A stretch of DNA of 33,567 nt from an uncultured Paracoccaceae bacterium (GTDB lineage Bacteria; Pseudomonadota; Alphaproteobacteria; Rhodobacterales; Rhodobacteraceae): the NCBI GenBank assembly GCA_937995865.1, contig CALKJA010000213.1:1-33567 (forward strand), written 5' to 3'. Position 1 is the first letter of the stretch. The number at the start of each line of letters is the position of its first letter. The translations under genes were made by a program, and so were the position numbers. The notes under the pieces are model-generated. The model was not told the origin of the DNA, ran no database searches, and saw nothing but the letters and a program-made list of their open reading frames with translations. Below are positions 24,593 through 31,788 of this stretch, in pieces.

Positions 24593-25332
24593 CAGATGCA
24601 ACGCCCGCCATCAACCTCAAGCGCGGCCCCGGTGATCATCGATGCCTCATCCGAACATAAGAACGCAGCCGCGTTGCCCATATCCTGCGGCGTTGAAAAG
24701 CGGCCCATTGGGATCGTACTCAAAAATTTGGCGCGGGTTTCGGGCGTATCTTCGCCCATGAATGTTGCCAGCAGTGGGGTGTCTCCGGCCACCGGGTTAA
24801 TCGCATTCACACGAACGCCATAGGGCGCCAGCTCAACGGCCATTGTCTTGGTCGCCGTGATCATCCAGCCTTTTGAGGCGTTATACCAATTGAGCCGAGG
24901 CCGCGGTGAAACGCCCGCCGTAGAGGCCACATTCAGGATCGCACCGGCGCCCCGTGCCTTCATGGCTGGCACGAAATGCCGCGCAAACAGATAGACGGAT
25001 TTGGCATTTACAGCGAGGACACGATCAAAATCCTCTTCGGAGATATCCTCCAAGGGGCCGGGCATATGTGTGATGCCTGCATTGTTCACAAGGATATCTG
25101 TCTCGCCCCAAAGGGTTTGCGCTGCGGCGTGAAGGGCGGCGACGGATGAGGTGTCAGACACATCAACGTGTGCGGCATGGCCGCCGATCTCTTGTGCGAT
25201 AGTATCCGCTCCGACGGTATTGATATCCGCAACAAGCACTCGCGCGCCCTCAGAGGCGAATTTTCGGACGATCCCCGCGCCAAAGCCTGATGCACCGCCC
25301 GTGACGATGGCTGTTTTTCCTGCAAGTCTCAT
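24592..25332 (-). CDS. SDR family oxidoreductase
   Basis: A 246-residue classical short-chain dehydrogenase. It has the glycine motif TGGASGFGAG (11-20), an acidic residue after the second strand (VADIN, Asp36) favouring NAD over NADP, the NNAG motif (83-86) and the catalytic Ser137, Tyr150 and Lys154 (NWYNASK). The C-terminal ITGAALEVDGG is standard. I chose ATG 25332, preceded by GGGAGG; the frame to 25353 adds seven residues through that site. It is the promoter-proximal gene of the four-gene operon, so it likely oxidises an alcohol in the same catabolic route that ends at the aldehyde dehydrogenase. The substrate is unknown. Confidence 0.93.
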   Translation of the reverse strand: MRLAGKTAIVTGGASGFGAGIVRKFASEGARVLVADINTVGADTIAQEIGGHAAHVDVSDTSSVAALHAAAQTLWGETDILVNNAGITHMPGPLEDISEEDFDRVLAVNAKSVYLFARHFVPAMKARGAGAILNVASTAGVSPRPRLNWYNASKGWMITATKTMAVELAPYGVRVNAINPVAGDTPLLATFMGEDTPETRAKFLSTIPMGRFSTPQDMGNAAAFLCSDEASMITGAALEVDGGRCI

Positions 25333-25502
25333 GGTGCCTCCCGATTCCAGCATAAGCGTAGCGCGTAAAGAGCCAGACGGGAAATCCAGACTTGCACGCC
25401 TTGCTCAAGGGATCGTGCGTAAAACCGCTTTGCCTTTGGCTGTTTTCAGGCGAAACTGGGGGTAAGGGGGGATGTAAATCCCGTTAACACTTCCTATGTA
25501 AA

Positions 25503-25520
25503 GTTCACGAGACCGTGAAC
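25503..25520 (+). promoter_or_regulatory. Inverted repeat just upstream of the coiled-coil gene
   Basis: GTTCACG (25503-25509) and CGTGAAC (25514-25520) form a perfect 7-bp dyad with a 4-nt centre, directly in front of the Shine-Dalgarno aaagga (25522-25527). A second short dyad, gggatgtaaatccc, lies at 25469-25482. The first could be an operator or a leader hairpin. The surrounding 25333-25532 must also hold the divergent SDR operon promoter; I could not place a confident -35/-10. Confidence 0.45.
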
Positions 25521-25532
25521 GAAAGGACAAAA

Positions 25533-26609
25533 ATGAGCGATTTTGAAAGCCAGATCCGGGAAAGCCAAACGCAGGTTGAAGCCGCGCAAGCGAAAACGCG
25601 CGAACTGACCAGCCGCATCGAAGCTGCGCGCCAGAAGATGGAGGCAGGGCAAGATATCAGCGTGGATATCGAGAACGCCTCGCTTGACGATGTGCATGCG
25701 CATTCCGATCAGATGAACGCCAATATCGCAGAGCTGATCATGGGATTGGACGATGTGACGGCAGGCTTTCAAAGCGATTTCGATGAACTGCGCAGCAAAA
25801 CCGGCTGGGAAAGCTTTGTTGGCATCTTCGCCAAAGACCGCTCTGAATCAATGCGGCAGGAACGCCTTCGCACTGCGTCAATCGATGACAAATTGCAGGA
25901 CCTCATCGCGAAATCCGATACGATTGTTGGTTTGCTTGAGGGCCAGTTGGCTGTCTTAGAGGATCAAAAGACCAAGGTTGAGGGCAATCTTGGCGACACA
26001 CTGCAAGAGCGCGAAACCGTCGTTTCTGAGCTGGAGGCTGTAAAAGCTGAGATCAGCGGCATGGATCCCGCGATCATCACGCTTGAGAATAAAATCAGCG
26101 TTGAAACGGACGCCGCTGCGCGCACCGCACTTGAGACGGAACTGGCCGAGAAGAACGCCCAATATAACGAACTGGTCCGGCAGGAGCAGGTCAAGCTGGC
26201 GCGCAGCCAAACGCTTGAACGCTATATCGAAAAGGGCAAGACTTGGGTCGACTCCTTGACCAATCAGGCGGCCACGCAAATGGTTCTGATCAACAAGTTG
26301 CAGACAGACACCAAGCAACGTGTCGTGCTGTATGACGCGCTGACCAAATCGCTGAAAACCGCGCAACAGCAGGACGTGGCCCACCGGATCAATGAGATCG
26401 GTGTGAAAACGGACCAAGAAGCTCAAACCGCGATGGCAGCGATTGGGTCCGCCACCAACTCGCGCATGGCAGAGATGTTAGAGAAGCACGAAGATCACAT
26501 GGTATTCGCCCGTGATGTGCTGGAGCAAAAGGCTAAAGCGGATGAGCGGTTCGCGCGTCGGTTCTCTGCGATTGTCGAAAAGCATGACAGCAACACCTAT
26601 GGTGGCTGA
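25533..26609 (+). CDS. Coiled-coil protein, TelA-like architecture (uncertain)
   Basis: A 358-residue soluble protein that is almost wholly helical, with long coiled-coil stretches (roughly 5-45 and 110-250) rich in Glu, Lys, Gln and Ala. A conserved-looking non-coiled patch is TGWESFVGIFAKDRSESM, near 88-105. It has no cysteine, signal peptide or membrane helix. Size and helical layout recall TelA/KlaA toxic-anion resistance proteins, but I see no diagnostic motif, so this is only a suggestion. ATG 25533 has a good Shine-Dalgarno 5 bp upstream; the frame from 25515 runs through the dyad. It is the first gene of the cluster that continues to the window end and probably acts with the membrane proteins and AAA+ ATPase encoded there. 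Confidence 0.8.
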   Translation: MSDFESQIRESQTQVEAAQAKTRELTSRIEAARQKMEAGQDISVDIENASLDDVHAHSDQMNANIAELIMGLDDVTAGFQSDFDELRSKTGWESFVGIFAKDRSESMRQERLRTASIDDKLQDLIAKSDTIVGLLEGQLAVLEDQKTKVEGNLGDTLQERETVVSELEAVKAEISGMDPAIITLENKISVETDAAARTALETELAEKNAQYNELVRQEQVKLARSQTLERYIEKGKTWVDSLTNQAATQMVLINKLQTDTKQRVVLYDALTKSLKTAQQQDVAHRINEIGVKTDQEAQTAMAAIGSATNSRMAEMLEKHEDHMVFARDVLEQKAKADERFARRFSAIVEKHDSNTYGG

Positions 26610-26705
26610 CCCCAAGTAGACGGAGCGCCCTGCGGCATCGGCGGGCAACCCCTACCCTTTGCGCTTGAGATCAAATCCTATGAACTGTTCGGTGACCCCT
26701 GCACT

Positions 26706-27065
26706 ATGTCCCGAGCCGGCTTGCCAATAGTGAGGTTGCTAAACTCGGGCGCCAGTTTGAGTATTTTGGGAAAAACGATTGTGCCAATGCTGTTTGAACG
26801 TTCAGACCACGAGCCATTCTTTAAGCGTCGCTACCGTAGGTACACTTGTGCAAGTGTTGTCATAATCTTTGGCGCCGGCGTTCCTTTGATGTTTCTTGGC
26901 GTTCCCGGTGCTGTGGTCGGTTTTTTCCTCGCTTTGAGTTTCATTCCCGGGCTCTTTGGCGGGGGGCATTACGTGTTATGGATTTTATCGCGTTGGGTCC
27001 CACAAGCGGGACAATATGCGGTGCGCTGGGAGAACTTTATGGAGGTTAAGAAGGCTCGGATATGA
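26706..27065 (+). CDS. Small two-helix membrane protein of unknown function
   Basis: A protein of 119 residues, or 92 if ATG 26787 is the start, with a central hydrophobic block (CASVVIIFGAGVPLMFLG and AVVGFFLALSFIPGLFG) likely forming two membrane helices. A basic stretch FFKRRYRRYT precedes them, placing the N-terminus in the cytosol. Neither start has a good Shine-Dalgarno; the MLFERSDHEPF start at 26787 looks more natural for a membrane protein. The stop overlaps the next ATG by 4 bp (ATGA), which supports it as a real, coupled gene. Spot GC (~52%) is lower than in the flanking genes. I do not recognise a family. Confidence 0.65.
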   Translation: MSRAGLPIVRLLNSGASLSILGKTIVPMLFERSDHEPFFKRRYRRYTCASVVIIFGAGVPLMFLGVPGAVVGFFLALSFIPGLFGGGHYVLWILSRWVPQAGQYAVRWENFMEVKKARI

Positions 27066-28162
27066 ACGACAAGACCCCAATCTTAGACACCCGCGTTACG
27101 CGGCGCTACTTTCGCAAGTTTGAGCGGATCACCGGGCATTTGTCCCGCGTGGCGGCGATGATGGAGGTCGACGGTAGTCTGACAAAGGATGAGGTTGCGG
27201 TGATGTCGCGCTACCTTGTTGGTCTGAGTTATACGTTTCAGGCGCTGAGCTACAAATATCTCTTTGCGGGCCGTGTGAGTGGCGCGGGCCAGATGTATTT
27301 CGATTTTCGCGAAAGCGGCTTTCCGGTCGCGGCTGAGTTGATTGAGATGAGCGTGGACGCCAATCAGGTTGATAGGCATCTGGCGCAGTCGGACACGCCA
27401 GAGAAACTCAAGGACCAAATGGTGCGCAAGATCGTCGGCGATCATGAGATCCCATCGCGGTTGCAATATGCCTTGTCCCAGCGGCTCTACTACGAGGAAC
27501 TTGCCAAAGGGCATCTCTTTTGGCTGCGTAACGATCCTGACGTAATCTGGCAGGGAACGGAGGGTGATCGGCGCCGTTTTCTGGTGCACTGGGCGGTCTA
27601 TGATAGCCAGGTGAACCTGCCTACGATCTATTTGATGGAGCTGGAAGACACCGGGCACACGTCATTGCCCAAAGACCCGCGCCGTTGGCCCGAAGCTCAG
27701 GCGCATTTGATGGCACAAAGCCAAGGTGATCTGAAGCTTTTGACCATCGCCCGCGGCTTTGATCAGGATTTTGACGACCTGCACCCCAAGCGGCTGCGGC
27801 GATTTCACATTGGTCCGATGTATTCGGATGCGTTCACCAAGCAGACCGGTCCAATGAAGCAAGTCCTTGCACAGGCCGATGCGCCCGAGGGCGATGATTG
27901 GGCGCTGGTTTGGACAGAAGAGGAGCTGATTGCGGACCGTGCACAGATGGAAAAGAGCGGCTGGTTCGGAAGCGTAGAACGCCAGATTTTCGCGCTTGAT
28001 CCTATGGCCGGGCAAGGCGGCGATACAGGGGCCACGGCCACGCGCCGTGCGGTCATGCTGCCAGCGCGCCCCTATCAGGTGCTTGATGAGATGCGCCCAC
28101 CGGGCTTTTCGGATGTACGGAAATATGTGGTCAGCCCGTCAGGGCGGGTGTTGGTTTATTAA
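27062..28162 (+). CDS. Uncharacterised 366-residue protein of the AAA cluster
   Basis: A 366-residue soluble protein I do not recognise. The N-terminal ~130 residues are mostly helical (FRKFERITGHLSRVAAMM, DEVAVMSRYLVGLSYTFQAL). The middle is mixed alpha/beta with aromatic-rich stretches (HLFWLRNDPDVIWQ, VHWAVYDSQVNLPTIYLMEL), and the C-terminus ends in a PSGRVLVY strand. There is no signal peptide, membrane helix or catalytic motif I can name. Its ATG lies in the stop of the membrane protein (ATGA), and the AAA+ ATPase follows after 78 bp containing a palindrome. Similar sequences seem to occur with the same neighbours in other Rhodobacterales, by memory only. A role as adaptor or client of the ATPase is an inference. 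Confidence 0.82.
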   Translation: MNDKTPILDTRVTRRYFRKFERITGHLSRVAAMMEVDGSLTKDEVAVMSRYLVGLSYTFQALSYKYLFAGRVSGAGQMYFDFRESGFPVAAELIEMSVDANQVDRHLAQSDTPEKLKDQMVRKIVGDHEIPSRLQYALSQRLYYEELAKGHLFWLRNDPDVIWQGTEGDRRRFLVHWAVYDSQVNLPTIYLMELEDTGHTSLPKDPRRWPEAQAHLMAQSQGDLKLLTIARGFDQDFDDLHPKRLRRFHIGPMYSDAFTKQTGPMKQVLAQADAPEGDDWALVWTEEELIADRAQMEKSGWFGSVERQIFALDPMAGQGGDTGATATRRAVMLPARPYQVLDEMRPPGFSDVRKYVVSPSGRVLVY

Positions 28163-28166
28163 CTTT

Positions 28167-28201
28167 GAGGCAGAGAAGGCTTTTGCAAAAGCCTTTGCCT
28201 C
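28167..28201. repeat. Palindrome between the 366-aa gene and the AAA+ gene
   Basis: A perfect 20-bp palindrome, aaggcttttgcaaaagcctt (28176-28195), is flanked by GAGGCA (28167-28172) and TGCCTC (28196-28201), which also pair, leaving a 3-nt bulge. A further small dyad, ccggcgggagtagccgg, follows at 28202-28218. No T-tract follows. It could act as an mRNA processing or stability hairpin within the operon, or be a REP-like repeat. Confidence 0.6.
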
Positions 28202-28240
28202 CGGCGGGAGTAGCCGGATCATTGAAGGAGAGGCTGTAAG

Positions 28241-30175
28241 ATGAGCCAGATGTCAGATCAGATGGAACTGCGGGAGGCTGCAGTTAAAGCGCATTATGGT
28301 GCGGCCCTCGCAATGCTGGAAGGGTTTGACCATGCGCCGCGAGTGGCCTCGTCTAAGGCGAAAGAGGTGGAGCGCTCGTCGGGTGTGACCACAGGTTCGC
28401 GCCGGTTCCGGTCCACCACGCCGGGATTGGCGGCGCGGCGCACGGTGCGTGCCGCGGGCGTCGAATTGCGCGCGCGGGTTGAGGCATCGGACGATGGTGA
28501 TGCGCTGATGTCGCCGATGCAGGCCTCGGTCCTGACGGGGTTGCGGCGCGCGCTTGCGATCGCATTGGCTGTTGGCGAAGAATTCGGAGAACGCACAGAG
28601 CTGGGTGCGTTGAAGCGCGAGAACCTGTCTGGCGGTGTGTCGAGTGCCAAGAAAGCTGCGTTCGAGGAACTCATGGCCGCCGAAGCGTTGGCTGTGTTAT
28701 TCGTGTTCGGGTCCGCAGCTGCGTTCCTCCTTGCGCCACACGCGTCCGAAACATCTGTAGATATCGGTGAAGTCGAAGAGGTTTTGACAGACAACGCTCC
28801 CTTGGCGCTGCATGGCGCGCTTTGGGAACTGGATCAGGCATTGGGCCTGCATGCCGCCGATGACGCGGCACTCGTTGCGGTTGTACTGGCCTATGCCGAA
28901 GCGCTCATGGCCAAGGTTGCCGCACGTGCGGATGCTGCCCCAAGGCTTGAACCGTTCCGCACGGCCGCATGGCATGTGGAGGCCGATGACTTTGCGATCC
29001 GAGGGTTTGAGGCCGCCGCCAAGGCCAAAGGGTCCACGCTCACGATGACTTTCAAAAAGCCGCATGAGGTGGTGGGAAACCACATCGCCAAATATCAGGC
29101 GATGAAACTGGCCAAGATGCTGATGGCCTATGATTTTGACAGGCGGCTCAACCCGTTTGCGGATTTGGGCGGCTTCATCTTTACCTTTATGGGGGACGGC
29201 GCGCCGGGTACGGGTAAGACCACGCTCATTCAGATGATGGCGGGTTTGATCAATGACTACTGCACTGTGGCGGGCTATCCGTTCCGCTATCAGAACCTAA
29301 GCACTGACAATATCGACAGCTATCAAGGCAAGTCCGGGCAGAATGCCAAGGCATTTATCAACAATGTGCTTGATCCCGGCGTGATCGGGTTTGGGACGAT
29401 CGATGATATTGATCAGCTGGCCGGTAAACGCGGGGACCGTCAATCAAGCGCGGGCCAGCTTGAGATTACAGCCGTTCTGATGGAGAGCTTTGCAGGTGCA
29501 AATACCGTTGTGCGCGGGAACTGCACGTTTGGGATGTTCTCGAACTACCCCGAAAATGTGGATGACGCCCTGCGCCAACGCGCAGGTGCGCGGTTCTTGG
29601 TGGATGGCCCGCAAACACGGGAAGACTACATTGATATCCTGGCGCTGCTGATGGGCAAAAACCACGATATCCCCGTGGGCGCGCATGAGCTGATGAGCGC
29701 GCAAGAGATCAAATCCGCTGTTTCAGCGTCATTTGAAAAACACAGCCGCCCAGCGGAACCGGGGCTGCTTGAGGTGTTTGACCGCGTGTCCTCAGATGTC
29801 GGTGAGCTGGATACGCTGGCGAAAATGGGCACGTATCTTAAGGGTATCCAAGAAGCCGACCCGCGCTTTACCGGGCGCGCGATCAAGAACATCACCGATG
29901 CGGTCAAGGTCCGTGCGATGGATTTTGAGCTGCCTGATGAATGGATGGAGGCGCCAGACCTGTTCTTGCGCAAGGACTACGACACCAAACGCAACATGAT
30001 CGCAGAGCTGCGCGTGCCGATCACCATTGAGATGGTCGTGCAAGAGATCAACCGCTACGCCGACAGCGAGTTCCGCTATGCCGACAAATCCGACGAAGTC
30101 GCGATTGACGGCATGGTGCGAGACTTTGGCCGTCAGGAAGAGGCGAAGCGCCGGTATTTGGAGGGGAAGGTGTGA
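28241..30175 (+). CDS. AAA+ ATPase with large N-terminal domain
   Basis: A 644-residue protein. Residues 1-~285 form a unique N-terminal part, with an Arg/Ala-rich start and a hydrophobic helix near 148-166 (ALAVLFVFGSAAAFLLA) that could touch or span a membrane. A AAA+ module follows: Walker A GAPGTGKT (320-327), Walker-B-like GFGTIDDID (383-391), sensor-1 Asn435 in GMFSNYPENV and an arginine-rich second region of homology (ALRQRAGARF, Arg445-Arg451). The Walker B position that is normally Glu is Asp389. The C-terminal lid runs to about 600. ATG 28241 is preceded by aaggagagg. Its stop overlaps the GTG start of the Mrr gene (GTGA). It is probably the motor of the cluster; its client is unknown. 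Confidence 0.88.
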   Translation: MSQMSDQMELREAAVKAHYGAALAMLEGFDHAPRVASSKAKEVERSSGVTTGSRRFRSTTPGLAARRTVRAAGVELRARVEASDDGDALMSPMQASVLTGLRRALAIALAVGEEFGERTELGALKRENLSGGVSSAKKAAFEELMAAEALAVLFVFGSAAAFLLAPHASETSVDIGEVEEVLTDNAPLALHGALWELDQALGLHAADDAALVAVVLAYAEALMAKVAARADAAPRLEPFRTAAWHVEADDFAIRGFEAAAKAKGSTLTMTFKKPHEVVGNHIAKYQAMKLAKMLMAYDFDRRLNPFADLGGFIFTFMGDGAPGTGKTTLIQMMAGLINDYCTVAGYPFRYQNLSTDNIDSYQGKSGQNAKAFINNVLDPGVIGFGTIDDIDQLAGKRGDRQSSAGQLEITAVLMESFAGANTVVRGNCTFGMFSNYPENVDDALRQRAGARFLVDGPQTREDYIDILALLMGKNHDIPVGAHELMSAQEIKSAVSASFEKHSRPAEPGLLEVFDRVSSDVGELDTLAKMGTYLKGIQEADPRFTGRAIKNITDAVKVRAMDFELPDEWMEAPDLFLRKDYDTKRNMIAELRVPITIEMVVQEINRYADSEFRYADKSDEVAIDGMVRDFGRQEEAKRRYLEGKV

Positions 30176-31104
30176 GTAAACGAAGCTTTACGATTCAGGC
30201 CGAAGGGTTTCCCAACATACAAGGTATGATGCTCGCTACTATTCTTGCACTCAAAGCCCTTGGTGGTTCTGCCAAAATCCAAGAGTTGGATGAGAAAGTC
30301 GCCGAATTGGAGGGTGTAACCGAACAAGAACAAGCGTTCGAAATGACGGGTTCCAACAGCGGGCAGCCAAGACTGAACTATTATCTAGCTTGGGCCCGAA
30401 CCTATCTCAAGCGCGGCGGCGCCGTTGCTAATTCGTCTAGGGCGGTTTGGTCACTAACTGAGTTTGGCAAAGGTCTCGGAAGTATCGAGGATACTCAGGA
30501 GATCTATTCCTTGGTTGCATCGCAAGAGCGAGAGCGTGCACGCGCAAAACGTATAAAGGACCGGAATAGTGACCTAGTGGCTGAACAAGACAGCAAAGAA
30601 GCGGACCTATCATTTCCCGCAGAGCTGGCAAGCGGAGGTCATCACGGCGCTTGGGATCAAGAGTTAATATCTGTTTTGAAAAAAATGGACCCATCCGCCT
30701 TTGAAAGGTTAGCTCAACGCCTTCTAAGAGAGAGTGGTTTCAGTAAAGTTGAAGTGCGTGGCAAGACTGGCGACGGAGGGATCGACGGTGTTGGCGTCCT
30801 TAGCGTCAACCTCGTATCGTTTCAGGTATTTTTCCAATGCAAGAGGTATAAAGGCAGTGTTGGTTCCGCAGAAATACGGGACTTTCGCGGTGCTATGATG
30901 GGTCGAGCAGATAAAGGGCTTTTCATCACAACTGGTACCTACACAGCCCACGCGCGCGACGAAGCAACGAGGGATGGGGCGACCGCAATCGATCTGATTG
31001 ATGGTGAGCGACTTTGCCTATTGCTCAAAGAAAATGAGTTAGGGGTGAAAACGAAAATGGTAGAAGAAATTTCTGTTGAGCAAGAGTTCTTTGCTGGAAT
31101 CTAG
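30172..31104 (+). CDS. Mrr-type restriction endonuclease
   Basis: A 310-residue protein with an N-terminal Mrr_N-like winged-helix domain (~1-105: LATILALKALGGSAKIQEL, YYLAWARTYLKRGGAVANSSRAVWSLTEFG) and a C-terminal PD-(D/E)xK nuclease domain. Catalytic features are Glu178 (AFERLAQRLL), Asp205 in GDGGIDGVG and Gln222-Cys-Lys224 in FFQCKRYKG. Mrr enzymes cleave modified (methylated) foreign DNA without a partner methyltransferase, and none is present here. The gene starts with GTG inside the stop of the AAA+ gene (GTGA), so its translation is coupled to it. Its GC is clearly lower than its neighbours (hand counts of three 60-base lines gave 45, 50 and 35%, against ~60% in the AAA+ gene), suggesting transfer. 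It may be a defence nuclease inserted in this operon or an effector of it. Confidence 0.9.
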   Translation: MSKRSFTIQAEGFPNIQGMMLATILALKALGGSAKIQELDEKVAELEGVTEQEQAFEMTGSNSGQPRLNYYLAWARTYLKRGGAVANSSRAVWSLTEFGKGLGSIEDTQEIYSLVASQERERARAKRIKDRNSDLVAEQDSKEADLSFPAELASGGHHGAWDQELISVLKKMDPSAFERLAQRLLRESGFSKVEVRGKTGDGGIDGVGVLSVNLVSFQVFFQCKRYKGSVGSAEIRDFRGAMMGRADKGLFITTGTYTAHARDEATRDGATAIDLIDGERLCLLLKENELGVKTKMVEEISVEQEFFAGI

Positions 31105-31148
31105 TTGCCTGCCAACAAGCCGCGTAGCTGAGGAATGAAAGTCACCCA

Positions 31149-31460
31149 ATGGCCCTAACCTTCACCTTCATCATCCCCGGCCTCATCGCGCTCCTTACGG
31201 GCGTTCGAGGCTATCGTGATAAGCCGCGGACGTCCAAGGACTTTGCGATTGGCGCGTTTTGGACGATGTTATTCGGGCTTGTTTATGTGTTTGCGTGGCA
31301 TGTGATCTGGCTGGGCGCAGCCTCAGTCTCAACGGGCACGGCAGAGGGGCTTGTTGGCGGGGCCGCGTTTCAGACGGCGGTGTCCTTTGTCGTGTGGTTC
31401 CCGCTTTTGATGATTTCTTATGTGTTCAATGCGCAAAGGGGGATCGGGCATGACCTTTGA
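31149..31460 (+). CDS. Small membrane protein of unknown function (103 aa)
   Basis: A 103-residue protein with three hydrophobic segments (TFTFIIPGLIALLTGV, the FWTMLFGLVYVFAWHVIWLGA region and TAVSFVVWFPLLMISYVF), so probably an inner-membrane protein with three helices. A basic loop RGYRDKPRTSKD follows the first helix. I do not recognise a family. A GAGG about 16 bp upstream is a weak ribosome-binding site. It lies 44 bp after the Mrr gene and overlaps the next gene by 11 bp. GC returns to the local high level here, which marks the right-hand edge of the AT-richer stretch. Confidence 0.75.
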   Translation: MALTFTFIIPGLIALLTGVRGYRDKPRTSKDFAIGAFWTMLFGLVYVFAWHVIWLGAASVSTGTAEGLVGGAAFQTAVSFVVWFPLLMISYVFNAQRGIGHDL

Positions 31461-31788
31461 GGAAGCCACGGATTTCTCGCTCGCGTTGATCTTGCCTGGG
31501 GTCGTGCTTGTAGCGGTGGCGTGGCTGGTGCCAACCGGGCTTGGGCGCATGCTGCCGCAGACCATGCCGGGGCTGGGGGTGAATCTTATCGTCTCTGCGC
31601 TTGTGGTGTGGGCTGGTACGGCGCTGGGCTTTGCGGCCAGCTACGCAGCACAGGGTGTACCGCTGCGCGAGATCAGCCAAGGCACCCTACATTTCGCCCG
31701 GCTGGGTGCGCTGGCGGCGATGATGTGGGGGCCGGTCGTGCTGCTTGCGCTTGCCATGCTGCCGCAACATTGGAGACCTGAGCTATGA
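31450..31788 (+). CDS. Small membrane protein of unknown function (112 aa)
   Basis: A 112-residue protein with about three membrane helices (SLALILPGVVLVAVAWLV, LIVSALVVWAGTALGFAASY and LGALAAMMWGPVVLLALAML). It resembles the preceding 103-residue protein in size and helix number but not obviously in sequence. ATG 31450 was chosen because the upstream frame (to 31420) lies within the previous gene; the two genes overlap by 11 bp. Its stop overlaps the next ATG (ATGA). Coupling on both sides argues for a stoichiometric membrane component of the cluster. No catalytic or ligand residues are evident. Confidence 0.75.
   Translation: MTFEEATDFSLALILPGVVLVAVAWLVPTGLGRMLPQTMPGLGVNLIVSALVVWAGTALGFAASYAAQGVPLREISQGTLHFARLGALAAMMWGPVVLLALAMLPQHWRPEL

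Noticed and set aside
25956-26426. A 156-codon minus-strand frame inside the coiled-coil gene
   Set aside because: It is the shadow of the coiled-coil reading frame; it has no ribosome-binding site or conserved pattern.
30172-31104. A complete restriction-modification system
   Set aside because: Only the Mrr nuclease is seen; no methyltransferase or specificity gene lies in the window.
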